Part shown: piece after piece, positions 6,397-14,839 of the stretch
Position numbering within the stretch: the stretch's first letter is position 1
How the letters are laid out: the number at the start of each line of letters is the position of its first letter
Assembly (NCBI GenBank): GCA_018675395.1
Contig: JABGYE010000352.1
Location: forward strand, 1-15,382
DNA: 15,382 nt
Source of the DNA: EC70 sp018675395
GTDB taxonomy: Bacteria > Verrucomicrobiota > Verrucomicrobiia > Verrucomicrobiales > DEV007
Direction of reading: 5' to 3'
The notes under the pieces: generated by a model
Told to the model about the DNA's origin: nothing
Seen by the model: the letters and a program-made list of their open reading frames with translations, nothing else
Database searches by the model: none
Program-made: the position numbers and the translations under genes

Positions 6397-7995
6397 TCAT
6401 TTTGTTTCCGCATCACGGTATGAACTCACTACCATGGAACTCAGATATGAATCCGGATCCTTTACCGCTTTTGAATCAACAGTAAATTCATCTTTTCCAG
6501 TGTTCTTCTGGATCAGTTTGAGACCGAACTGATAATCCTTGAATAAAAATTCACATAATTGCAAAGGGCTGGTCCCTTCTTTGACTGCTCGTTCACCAAT
6601 TGCCTCAACAGCATCCTCGCTAAATCCAATTCGAACCCCATGATTCTTCAGAAATTCTGATGAAAAAAGTTCCAGTTCCTGACCAACCCTGCCAACACTA
6701 ACTTTTCGGCCCTTCTTCTTATATTTCTCAAGGACCTTCGAGTTATTATTCACTAATTCAGCATTAATCTTAAGTTCACTGACAGAAGTTCCCGGAAGCT
6801 CGAATTTGAAATCTCTAAGGATCCGCTCACAAACAGTCAGAAGCCCTCTGGCCCCGGTCTTTTCTAGCGCAGCTCTCTCAGCAATAATTTCCAGGGCCCC
6901 TTTCTCAAACTTGGCTTGAATACCGTAAGCCGCAAATTCCTGTTCATATTGCCGAAGAAGACTACCCTCTGATGACTTCATAATCTCAAGAAGGTCCTTA
7001 GAATCCAGATGCTCACAAACGACACGGACAGGAAGCCTCCCAATGAACTCAGCCTCAAATCCGAAATCGATAAAGTCCTGGGTACTTACATGACCAAACA
7101 ATTCATTGTCCATGGGAATTTCCTCGCTACTCGTTCCAAAACCAATTTGCCCCTGACTGAGCCTCTTCCTTACCAACTCTTCTAGGCCAGAGAAAGCACC
7201 ACTCACGATGAAGAGAATGTCACGAGTATTAATGACCTTAGGGCCAGACTTTCCATTCTTAAGATCAAAAACAGCCTGCATTTGGGATTGGATATCCATA
7301 GGATTTCTCAACTGAACTTCAGTCTCTTCCATCAATTTTAGCAGTGCTGTTTGAACTCCCCTCCCACTCACATCACGGCCCATCGAATTTCCATTCGATG
7401 CCAATTTGTCAATCTCATCAATGTAGACTATTCCATGCTCTGCCAAATCAATATCCCCGTCAGCTTTCTGGACCAACTCCCTAACTAGATCATCAACGTC
7501 TCCTCCGACATATCCTGTTTCACTAAACTTTGTAGCATCTGCCTTAACAAAAGGAACGCCTATCATCTCAGCAATATGTTTCACCAAATAAGTCTTACCT
7601 ACTCCTGTAGGACCAACTATCACCACATTCTGCTTAGCAAACTCCACTGATGAAGAATCCTGAGATTCATCCTCCTGAAGGCGACGAATATATTTTGCAT
7701 GATTGTAATGGTCACAAACTGCAATAGATAAAGCTTTTTTGGCTTCTTCCTGTCGTATAACGAAACGGTCAAGGTGTGCGCAGATATCCTTTGGGAGATA
7801 ATTGAAATCAAATATATCTACTCCTTCCTTAACTTCAGGTTCCTCGGGCAGCTCTTCCTCTTTTTCCGGACTACTCATATCTGGAAAAGAACTGAACCCT
7901 ACGGACTGTCCAAAGTTCTCCTGAAGGAAATCAGTTAATTTTTTTGATATTTCCTCAGGCGAAGGGACTGGGGGTTCATTTTCTTTTTCACTCAT
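6397..7995 (-). CDS. ClpX-like AAA+ ATPase without zinc domain, with duplicated small domain
   Basis: ATP-driven protein unfoldase of the ClpX family, 532 residues against about 420 for normal ClpX. It keeps Walker A GPTGVGKT (128-135), pore loop GYVG (161-164), Walker B IVYIDEID (189-196), GRDVSGRGVQTALLKL (206-221), the IGFG loop used to bind ClpP (284-287) and the sensor 2 motif GARG (381-384). The N-terminal zinc-binding domain is missing; residues 1-60 are acidic and Pro/Glu-rich instead. After the normal small domain (about 358-400) comes a Lys-rich linker and a second, similar unit (about 453-495) in which the sensor 2 Arg is lost (GTSPLQL). It sits 57 nt after the kinase gene, not next to clpP, so it may be a paralogue of the housekeeping ClpX. 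Substrates are probably chosen through the altered ends, which is inference. Confidence 0.88.
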   Translation of the reverse strand: MSEKENEPPVPSPEEISKKLTDFLQENFGQSVGFSSFPDMSSPEKEEELPEEPEVKEGVDIFDFNYLPKDICAHLDRFVIRQEEAKKALSIAVCDHYNHAKYIRRLQEDESQDSSSVEFAKQNVVIVGPTGVGKTYLVKHIAEMIGVPFVKADATKFSETGYVGGDVDDLVRELVQKADGDIDLAEHGIVYIDEIDKLASNGNSMGRDVSGRGVQTALLKLMEETEVQLRNPMDIQSQMQAVFDLKNGKSGPKVINTRDILFIVSGAFSGLEELVRKRLSQGQIGFGTSSEEIPMDNELFGHVSTQDFIDFGFEAEFIGRLPVRVVCEHLDSKDLLEIMKSSEGSLLRQYEQEFAAYGIQAKFEKGALEIIAERAALEKTGARGLLTVCERILRDFKFELPGTSVSELKINAELVNNNSKVLEKYKKKGRKVSVGRVGQELELFSSEFLKNHGVRIGFSEDAVEAIGERAVKEGTSPLQLCEFLFKDYQFGLKLIQKNTGKDEFTVDSKAVKDPDSYLSSMVVSSYRDAETK

Positions 7996-8052
7996 TACTT
8001 ATCATTATGGCTCAATTCCACTAACCTCTCAAGCCTCTCTGGTCCTAAAGAT

Positions 8053-10470
8053 TCAAGAACGCCGCTCAGCTTTAAGAATTCTCGACCACAGTTCACGGAA
8101 TGAATCATTAGTTATCTCAGCACTAAGAGTTGCCGAAACTGCCAATTCCCCGATCAGGAAAGAAAAGAAGACCCTCTCTTTTAACCTTTTCTCAATAATC
8201 TTTTTATCTTTTATTTTATTCATAAAACTTTTTGAAATGACCCTCAAAGAAGGTCCGGTCACTTGCCCTATCTGAACGCTCGCCTTCCCTTGTGCAGAAC
8301 CAAACATATGAACGAACTGGTCTCGGTCTGCGGAAACAATTTTCAGATTCCTGACTGAACCGTCCTTCATCTTTACTGGACCATAATAACCGTACCTATT
8401 AATACCATCGATCACATTCTTAATGAATGACTCAGCCGATTCCCATGCCTCAACATAATCTGCCTTGACCCCAATAAATTCAGGATGCCTGAATTTATTC
8501 AGCCCAATCACCTTGACCCCTTTCATGAACCGATAATCTATGGAGTACTCCTTAACATCAGCCTTCATCTTGAACATTTTCTCAAGTTCTTCTAACCGCA
8601 ATTTTGATAACCTTAATTCCTCTTCTTTCCGCTCCTCTTCTTTAAGCTTTAGGGAAACTTCTCGAAGAATTTCAACACGACCACTCATATGCTCTTTAAT
8701 CCTATGAGTCTCCACCATTGATAAAATTTCCTCAGAAACCTGAAGAGCAGAATGCATCTCCTGAAAATTAGACTGACGATCAACTACTGGGAATTTACGC
8801 AACAGACCCAGATCACTCAGATACGGTTCCGTTAGTTCCTTGAACCCATTAACCCAAGTATATTTTTTGGGGATTTTCTGCTTTGAAAAACCAAGGAAGT
8901 ACCCCTCCGCTTCATCAAAGGCTCCGAGTTCCCAATTATGAACACCAATCGCAAGCAGCGCCAAAGATTCGAAGCTGTTTTCTCCAAACCTGATTCTATT
9001 CTCTAGCCTGATAGGCTTCTCCAAACATAGTAATTCACTGGCATTCTCATAAAAAGCACAAAGCTTTTTATCCTCATTTCTATCCGAATAATTACTCTTA
9101 TTTTTCAACCGTTCATAAACGATTCCTGATCTTTTTATTTCTCCCTGCAAAAGCAAACTCAAACCCTGATTGAATAAAGCCCAATTGGATGTGGGTTGAC
9201 GAGTTTCTCCAGAAGAAGCGATCTCACCAAACACACGCTCAGCAGACCCAAAGGCTTTCATCTCCATCATCTTAATTGCACCTTGAAACTTTTCAGTAGT
9301 CGATTGTTTGCTACTCTTAACAATCTGAGGATCCACCATTATATTAGTGGCCTCGTTCCCATCAGGAGAATCATCTTTAAATTCATTCCAAAAGAACACC
9401 GTTACCAAAAGAACAGCCAAGATCCCAACTGCCATCACTACTCTTCTAGTAACTAATTTTTCTTTTCTTTCAGCCTGATCAATTCGCAATGCTCCTGAAT
9501 TGATAAGTAGCACAGATGACTGGCTTAATTTGTTCCGGGCCCTGCTAAAATGACTGGCAAGATCTTGATACGAATCATGCCTGTCCTGAGGGTCCTTTGC
9601 CATCATCCGATCAATCAGTTCACACGTTGAAACAGAAACATGCGGAGCGCTCATCTCTAGGCTCACTTTCCTCTGCTTTAGTAACTTAAGCTCCTCTATA
9701 GAAGGTGTATCAGAAGAGCATGGTGGCTCACCTGCTAATGCATGAAAAAGAGTAGCCCCAAGACTATAGACGTCACTCCGAAAATCTTCTTTTGCTCCAT
9801 AGAGTTTTTCAGGAGGGACATAATACGGAGTGGCCCACATTTCTCCTGACTCAGATCCTTTGGAAATCTCCGAACGGGCCAATCCAAAATCAACTATCTT
9901 TGAAATTCCATTCTCTGAAAATAATATATTACCCGGCTTAATGTCTCGGTGTATTAGACCGACCATATGAGCGGCATTCATTCCTTGAACCAATTCAGCC
10001 CCTAAATCCAACACCTTCTTTTCGCTCAACTTTCCTTCCAAATGGATCATTTCATCTAGTGATCCACCGCCAACTAATTCCATTGCCATAAAGTAATGGT
10101 CCTGATCACGGCCGGCAGAAAACACCTTCACTACATTTGGATGGCTGATTGATGCCGTTATCTTAGCTTCCTTCTCAAATTCCGCCGCTCTACCATCGTC
10201 CTTACTGAAATCTGGATTTAAAATCTTAAGTGCTACGAGGCGATCCAAAGTCTGATCCAATGCTCGAAACACACGACTCAGCCCCCCTTCTCCAATTTTC
10301 TTTTCAATTCTGAAGTGTAAGAAATCTGCCCTAACTCGGATCGCTACTGAACATTCGGGGCAAATGACTTTGGAATAGGGATCACAAGAAGAAACATCAA
10401 TAATTACGCCACAGCTTGGACACGCATTCATTAAATGTTCGGATTTAGAGTCATTCTCCATCAAGGACAC
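8053..10470 (-). CDS. membrane Ser/Thr protein kinase with N-terminal zinc ribbon
   Basis: Hanks-type serine/threonine kinase of 805 residues. It starts with a zinc ribbon (CPSC 17-20, CPEC 37-40), then a complete kinase domain: Gly-rich loop GEGGLSRV (60-67), Lys 82 in VALKIL, catalytic loop HRDIKPGN (174-181), DFG (194-196) and a PPE that stands for APE (219-221). One membrane helix lies at about 344-361 (VVMAVGILAVLLVTVFFW). The part beyond the membrane should be extracytoplasmic: a helical, TPR-like region (about 395-570), a charged coiled-coil-like stretch rich in Glu, Lys and Leu (about 595-660), and a C-terminal region I do not recognise. The GTG start at 10470 is preferred because AAGGAG lies 7 nt upstream; an ATG at 10461 is the alternative. 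It is the first gene of the probable operon with the ClpX-like gene, recR and lipA. All catalytic residues are present, so it is probably active. Confidence 0.9.
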   Translation of the reverse strand: MSLMENDSKSEHLMNACPSCGVIIDVSSCDPYSKVICPECSVAIRVRADFLHFRIEKKIGEGGLSRVFRALDQTLDRLVALKILNPDFSKDDGRAAEFEKEAKITASISHPNVVKVFSAGRDQDHYFMAMELVGGGSLDEMIHLEGKLSEKKVLDLGAELVQGMNAAHMVGLIHRDIKPGNILFSENGISKIVDFGLARSEISKGSESGEMWATPYYVPPEKLYGAKEDFRSDVYSLGATLFHALAGEPPCSSDTPSIEELKLLKQRKVSLEMSAPHVSVSTCELIDRMMAKDPQDRHDSYQDLASHFSRARNKLSQSSVLLINSGALRIDQAERKEKLVTRRVVMAVGILAVLLVTVFFWNEFKDDSPDGNEATNIMVDPQIVKSSKQSTTEKFQGAIKMMEMKAFGSAERVFGEIASSGETRQPTSNWALFNQGLSLLLQGEIKRSGIVYERLKNKSNYSDRNEDKKLCAFYENASELLCLEKPIRLENRIRFGENSFESLALLAIGVHNWELGAFDEAEGYFLGFSKQKIPKKYTWVNGFKELTEPYLSDLGLLRKFPVVDRQSNFQEMHSALQVSEEILSMVETHRIKEHMSGRVEILREVSLKLKEEERKEEELRLSKLRLEELEKMFKMKADVKEYSIDYRFMKGVKVIGLNKFRHPEFIGVKADYVEAWESAESFIKNVIDGINRYGYYGPVKMKDGSVRNLKIVSADRDQFVHMFGSAQGKASVQIGQVTGPSLRVISKSFMNKIKDKKIIEKRLKERVFFSFLIGELAVSATLSAEITNDSFRELWSRILKAERRS

Positions 10471-10559
10471 CGTATCACTCCTTCTGGATACCGCAAAAGC
10501 TTGTAATACCCTGATTGCACAAACTGCACATCAGAGCAATCTTATCTCAGAAAAAGTAC

Positions 10560-11459
10560 ATGCAATTTACTGTTGAAAGAGTAGAAGAAAGCAATCTAAG
10601 AATTGATCGTTTCCTTGCAGAAAAACTTCCTGACTTATCAAGATCAAGGCTCCAATCCCTTATCAAGGATGGCCATATCACTTTGAATGAGAATCCAACC
10701 AAATCAAAACAACCGATCTCTGAAGGCGATATCATAAGAATCACTATACCCGCTCTCACCCAACCAGAAGCAAAGCCTGAAGATATCAAACTTAACATCT
10801 TATATGAAGATGCGCACCTGGTCGTAATTAACAAACCTCACGGTTTAGTAGTCCATCCCGCCGCAGGCAATCCTGACGGAACACTTGTCAACGCACTACT
10901 CCATCATTGCAGTCACTTGTCTGGAATTGGTGGAGTTGAAAGGCCCGGAATCGTGCACCGACTTGATAAGGACACTAGTGGCTGCCTCGTAGCGGCAAAG
11001 TCTGACACGGCACACAGACACTTAGCGGAATCCTTCGCAAATCGCCAAGTCAATAAACTCTATCTGGCTGTCGTTAACGGCTGCCCAAACATTGAATCAG
11101 GAAAAATAGAGAACCATATTGCTAGGAATCCTAAAGATCGCCAAAAAATGGCGGTGGTAACACCTCCGAGAGGTAAATTAGCCATAACCAATTATTCGGT
11201 TAAAAAAAAATCAGACACCGCATCTCTCATCGAATGCCAACTGCTAACCGGCAGAACCCATCAAATCAGAGTTCACATGAAATCCTTAGGAAATCCAATT
11301 CTTGGAGATCCGATTTATTCGAGGACTGCAAAACAAAATGTCCAAGTGCCGAGACTAATGCTGCACTCTTGGAAACTCAGCTTCATCCATCCTGAAACAA
11401 AAGAAGAAATGAATTTTCATAGCGAACACCCCGCCGAATTTAATGACTGGATGGATTAG
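10560..11459 (+). CDS. rluD: RluA/RluD-family 23S rRNA pseudouridine synthase
   Basis: Converts specific uridines of structured RNA, normally 23S rRNA, to pseudouridine. The 299-residue product has an N-terminal S4 domain (about 13-60, LRIDRFLAEKLPDLSRSRLQ), then the synthase domain with NKPHGLVVHPA (91-101) and the catalytic HRLDKDTSG (133-141, Asp 136), and later LLTGRTHQIRVH, all standard for the RluA/C/D group. The S4 domain favours RluD or RluC over RluA; which uridines are targeted cannot be told. A TTG at 10515 would add 15 residues; the ATG at 10560 fits the family start better. It is divergent from the kinase gene across about 90 nt, and its stop codon overlaps the stop of the convergent squalene/phytoene synthase. 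Confidence 0.9.
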   Translation: MQFTVERVEESNLRIDRFLAEKLPDLSRSRLQSLIKDGHITLNENPTKSKQPISEGDIIRITIPALTQPEAKPEDIKLNILYEDAHLVVINKPHGLVVHPAAGNPDGTLVNALLHHCSHLSGIGGVERPGIVHRLDKDTSGCLVAAKSDTAHRHLAESFANRQVNKLYLAVVNGCPNIESGKIENHIARNPKDRQKMAVVTPPRGKLAITNYSVKKKSDTASLIECQLLTGRTHQIRVHMKSLGNPILGDPIYSRTAKQNVQVPRLMLHSWKLSFIHPETKEEMNFHSEHPAEFNDWMD

Positions 11460-12415
11460 GAAAACTGCGTTGATATCATCCTACTTAACCTTTTCCGTCC
11501 AGCTAATCCTGCCTTAAGCATTATACGCTTCACTTCTCCCCGGCTCACCTTAATTCTGCCGCAAAGATTATCCCAATCAGCATTTTCAATTAGTCTAAGC
11601 GTTCTTGCCCCAATCAATGCAGGCAAGCTAGTTGCAAAACGTACCCTTGATCCATTCAATGATTCAATATAATCAGCGGACGATTGAAGCAAAGAACTGC
11701 ATCTTTTCTGCCAATAGGCCATAACTTGATTCCATATCATTTCACCATCCTGATCAGAAAAGGGACCCGGGAAATAACAACGACCAGAAGCAATGTCTTC
11801 AGGAAAGTCGCGAAGAATATTCAAGAGCTGAAGACCCTTACCGTAATTTTCACCAAGCGAAGTCATCTCTTTATATTCTAATTCAGCAAAATCAGAACCA
11901 TAAGCATCAAAACCAATCTCAGTCCAAAAAACGCCTACCGAACCAGCAACGTCATAGGTGTATTGATCGAGTTCCTCCTCTGTGTTTAAGGCCGCAAAGT
12001 CATTGCCTGAAAAATTACGAAGATCGTCAGACTGACCCTTAATGATTGATCTCATGACTTTACGTATCGCAAGTTGCCTTGATTCATTCAGCGATTGCAA
12101 CCATTCCAAACAGTGCTGCCATTTCTGGAGCAGCATCTTTTCACCTTCTGAAATCCCCGCTTTCAGAAACGAAGGATCTACATTAAGGGCCTCACCTCCT
12201 CCATTAATTGCCAAACCCATCGCTTCCAAGGATTCCACCCTATCACCTTCTGGCAAAGCACTTGTATCAGCCACTGTATCCGTTGCCCTTGCCAACAAGT
12301 AAGCCAAAGAGGCTGTGCCCCTCATTTCAGAGGGCAAAAATCGCAATGACAGATAAAAACTCCTCGAAACCGAAGCAATCATCTTTTCACCAAACTCTTT
12401 TTGAAAGTCCTTCAT
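11456..12415 (-). CDS. squalene/phytoene synthase family protein
   Basis: Head-to-head prenyl transferase that joins two farnesyl or geranylgeranyl diphosphates to make squalene or phytoene. From ATG 12415 it has 319 residues. Both Asp-rich magnesium-binding motifs are present: DTVAD (residues 46-50) inside LLARATDTVAD, and DFPED (203-207) inside NILRDFPEDIASGR. The opening SRSFYLSLRFLP and the middle TYDVAGSVGVFWTEIGF are typical of the family. A GTG at 12466 would add 17 residues but overlap hemW, so the internal ATG is preferred. Its start lies 39 nt from the divergent hemW start, so both promoters must share a very short region or overlap genes. No other carotenoid or hopanoid gene is next to it, so squalene versus phytoene cannot be decided; the SRSFYLSLRFLP type is slightly more squalene-synthase-like. 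Confidence 0.85.
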   Translation of the reverse strand: MKDFQKEFGEKMIASVSRSFYLSLRFLPSEMRGTASLAYLLARATDTVADTSALPEGDRVESLEAMGLAINGGGEALNVDPSFLKAGISEGEKMLLQKWQHCLEWLQSLNESRQLAIRKVMRSIIKGQSDDLRNFSGNDFAALNTEEELDQYTYDVAGSVGVFWTEIGFDAYGSDFAELEYKEMTSLGENYGKGLQLLNILRDFPEDIASGRCYFPGPFSDQDGEMIWNQVMAYWQKRCSSLLQSSADYIESLNGSRVRFATSLPALIGARTLRLIENADWDNLCGRIKVSRGEVKRIMLKAGLAGRKRLSRMISTQFS

Positions 12416-12454
12416 TGGAAATTTACAGCATCGCACTAACTTATTAATGAGGCC

Positions 12455-13558
12455 ATGGTAAAACACCTATACATCCACGTCCCATTCTGTCACCGAATTT
12501 GTCCATACTGTAGTTTCTATAAACATACATTTGGCAATATCAATCAATCTGAATTAGTAGATTCAGTTCTCAATGAAATATCCATAAGAGCACAAAATCT
12601 CGAGCTTAATATAGAAACTATTTATTTAGGTGGAGGCACTCCAACTGCTCTATCACCAAAAAATCTGGAAACACTTCTTACCGGTATTAACAAAAAGATT
12701 AATCCATCAGGCCTAGTCGAATGGGTAATTGAAGCAAATCCGAGTACTTTTGATTTAAACAAGGCCAAACTAATAAAAAATAACAACATAACTAGAGTAA
12801 GCCTTGGAATCCAATCCTGGAACCTCTCTACACTAAAGACCCTCGGCCGAGATCATGATCCCGATGAAGCAGAAAAGAGTTTCGAAATACTCCGCTCCTG
12901 CAAATTCAAAAGCCTAAACATCGATCTAATGTTTTCTGTGCCGGGTCAATCCCTCAAAAGTTGGACCAGTGACCTTCATAGAACAATCAAAATAAAACCG
13001 GATCACATCTCTGCATATAACCTCAATTACGAAGAAGATACTGAATACTTCGAAAAACTTAAGAGTGGTGATTTTAATGAAAATCCAGAAAAAGATGGGA
13101 AATTATTTAAGTCTGCAATGGAAGTCCTTAGAGGATCTGGATATGAACACTACGAAATTTCAAATTATGCGCTGCCTGGACATCAGTCAGAACACAACAA
13201 AGCTTACTGGTCGGGAGCTGATTATCTAGGAATCGGCCCCGGAGCATTCTCAACTGTTCACGGGAAGCGGTGGAGAAACGTAGCGGACACAGCAAAATAC
13301 ATTGAATCATTGAAGCTTAAGAAAATCGATAAGATCGAAACAGAACGTGAAATTATTAATGATTCATCTTTTAGAACGGAACGGATCGCTTTGGAGCTAA
13401 GAACGTCCAGAGGAATTTCATTTGATACATTGGGAAAAACAAAAAACCGAATCGATGATCTAGAAACAGAAGGTCTAATAAGTATACATGAAAATAGAAT
13501 TAGCCTGACAGATAAGGGAAAAATGGTAGCAGACTCAGTGGCTGCTCATCTATTATAA
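12455..13558 (+). CDS. hemW: radical SAM heme chaperone HemW
   Basis: HemW is a radical SAM protein related to oxygen-independent coproporphyrinogen oxidase HemN but acts in heme delivery to proteins such as respiratory enzymes. The 367-residue product starts directly at the cluster domain: CHRICPYC (Cys 12, 16, 19), then GGGTPT near residue 60, and the HemW signature HNxxYW, here HNKAYW at 247-252, just before the GIGPGAFS motif. True HemN has a longer N terminus and lacks this HNxxYW motif, so HemW is the better call even though such proteins are often annotated as coproporphyrinogen oxidase. The ATG at 12455 begins MVKHLYIHVPFC, the usual start. It is divergent from the squalene/phytoene synthase and about 100 nt before hisI. 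Confidence 0.93.
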   Translation: MVKHLYIHVPFCHRICPYCSFYKHTFGNINQSELVDSVLNEISIRAQNLELNIETIYLGGGTPTALSPKNLETLLTGINKKINPSGLVEWVIEANPSTFDLNKAKLIKNNNITRVSLGIQSWNLSTLKTLGRDHDPDEAEKSFEILRSCKFKSLNIDLMFSVPGQSLKSWTSDLHRTIKIKPDHISAYNLNYEEDTEYFEKLKSGDFNENPEKDGKLFKSAMEVLRGSGYEHYEISNYALPGHQSEHNKAYWSGADYLGIGPGAFSTVHGKRWRNVADTAKYIESLKLKKIDKIETEREIINDSSFRTERIALELRTSRGISFDTLGKTKNRIDDLETEGLISIHENRISLTDKGKMVADSVAAHLL

Positions 13559-13662
13559 CAAATAATAGTTTGCTAAACTTAGAGTCTTTTTAATTGGAAA
13601 ACAGTCTGATGCGGTTATTTATCTCATGAAGAAAAGTACATTACGAATCCAATAAAATAAGT

Positions 13663-14121
13663 ATGCAATTTGTATTTGGAAATAGAAAAGACAAAGAAGA
13701 CATAGAAAAAGGCTCAAATTTTTCTCCTAAGTTCGGAGAAGACGGCCTCATCCCTGCAGTGGCTCAGGACGCTTCAACGGGAGACATACTAATGGTCGCT
13801 TATATGAATGAAGAGGCTCTCCGACAAACAATGCAAAAGAAAGAGGCCGTTTACTACAGCCGGAGCCGTAACACATTATGGCATAAAGGGGCAACTAGTG
13901 GTCACATACAGGAAGTCATTGAGATCCGCACCGACTGCGATCAGGATGTCGTGTTACTTAAAGTAAAACAGATCGGGCCAGGGTGCTGCCACGCCGGATA
14001 CGGTTCATGCTTTTATAGAAAAGTTCCGATCGGAGATGAAAAAACAACAATGATTCAGGACAGTGTTATTCAACTCGATCAATGCGAAGAACAAACATAT
14101 GACCCTGAACAAGTTTATTAA
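13663..14121 (+). CDS. hisI: phosphoribosyl-AMP cyclohydrolase
   Basis: Third step of histidine synthesis: opens the adenine ring of phosphoribosyl-AMP. The 152-residue protein is a single-domain HisI with no HisE domain fused. Metal and catalytic motifs are intact: AYMNEEAL (46-53), SRSRNTLWHKGATSGH (66-81), the Mg-binding DCDQD (91-95) and the zinc-binding Cys 92, Cys 109 region with GPGCCHAGYGSCFYR (106-119, Cys 116). About 25 residues at the N terminus precede the conserved core and have no obvious role. No other his gene is near, so the pathway is scattered in this genome. It is followed 16 nt later by araD on the same strand, an unusual pair that may be co-transcribed because of genome compactness only. 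Confidence 0.95.
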   Translation: MQFVFGNRKDKEDIEKGSNFSPKFGEDGLIPAVAQDASTGDILMVAYMNEEALRQTMQKKEAVYYSRSRNTLWHKGATSGHIQEVIEIRTDCDQDVVLLKVKQIGPGCCHAGYGSCFYRKVPIGDEKTTMIQDSVIQLDQCEEQTYDPEQVY

Positions 14122-14137
14122 TTTGTAGATCAAAAAT

Positions 14138-14839
14138 ATGCTCGATGAATTGAGAGAAGAGATTTATGAAGCGAACCGCAGCCTCCCTGATTCAGGACTG
14201 GTGAAACTCACTTGGGGGAATGTCAGCGGCATAGATAGAGACAAAGGGATCTTTGGAATAAAGCCAAGCGGCATAGATTATAGAGCGCTAAAGCCAACAG
14301 ACATTGTGCTAGTCGATCTTGATGGAAAAGTGGTCGACGGAAACCTAAATCCTTCCTCTGACACTAAAACCCACTTAGAATTATATAAGGCCTGGCCAGA
14401 AATAGGAGGGATCACACATACTCACAGCCCTTCAGCGACTTCACTCGCCCAACTAGGAAAAGAACTGCCCTGCTACGGAACAACACACTCTGATCATTTC
14501 TATGGAACAGTTCCTATCTGCAGAGCGCTAACCGCAGAAGAAGTTGAAAATGATTATGAGAAAAACACAGGATTAGTCATTGCCGAACACTTCTCGACAG
14601 AAGGCATCGATCCGAGTCAAATTCCCGGAGTCTTGCAACTCCACCACGCTCCTTTTACTTGGGGTAAAAATGCAGCCAAGTCTCTCGAAAACAGTATCGC
14701 TCTTGAAATGTGCGCTTCAATGGCTCTTAAATGCTGGTCCCTTGATTCTTCAATCGAACCAATACCTCAACACATTCTTGATAAACATTTTCTAAGAAAG
14801 CACGGCCCGGAATCATATTACGGACAAGAAAAGAGCTAA
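14138..14839 (+). CDS. araD: L-ribulose-5-phosphate 4-epimerase
   Basis: Interconverts L-ribulose 5-phosphate and D-xylulose 5-phosphate, linking L-arabinose (and sometimes ascorbate) use to the pentose phosphate pathway. The 233-residue product has the class II aldolase/epimerase fold with the phosphate-binding GNVSG (27-31) and KPSGIDY (42-48), SSDTKTH (73-79), zinc ligands in HTH (His 94, His 96) and His 170 or 169, catalytic HSDH (Asp 119), and the C-terminal ESYYGQ with the family's catalytic Tyr. The length and these motifs match E. coli AraD closely and argue for the epimerase over fuculose-phosphate aldolase. No araA or araB is beside it. It starts 16 nt after hisI and its TAA overlaps the stop codon of the convergent gene at the window edge. 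Confidence 0.93.
   Translation: MLDELREEIYEANRSLPDSGLVKLTWGNVSGIDRDKGIFGIKPSGIDYRALKPTDIVLVDLDGKVVDGNLNPSSDTKTHLELYKAWPEIGGITHTHSPSATSLAQLGKELPCYGTTHSDHFYGTVPICRALTAEEVENDYEKNTGLVIAEHFSTEGIDPSQIPGVLQLHHAPFTWGKNAAKSLENSIALEMCASMALKCWSLDSSIEPIPQHILDKHFLRKHGPESYYGQEKS

Noticed and set aside
12416..12466. GTG start of the squalene/phytoene synthase overlapping hemW
   Set aside because: The extra 17 residues do not look like family sequence and would overlap the divergent hemW start; ATG at 12415 is simpler.
12455..13558. Calling this gene hemN (coproporphyrinogen dehydrogenase)
   Set aside because: It lacks the HemN N-terminal extension and has the HNxxYW motif of HemW.
13567..13591. AGTTT-GCT-AAACT followed by a T-run as hemW terminator
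   Set aside because: A 5-bp, AT-rich stem with the T-run several bases away is too weak to call.
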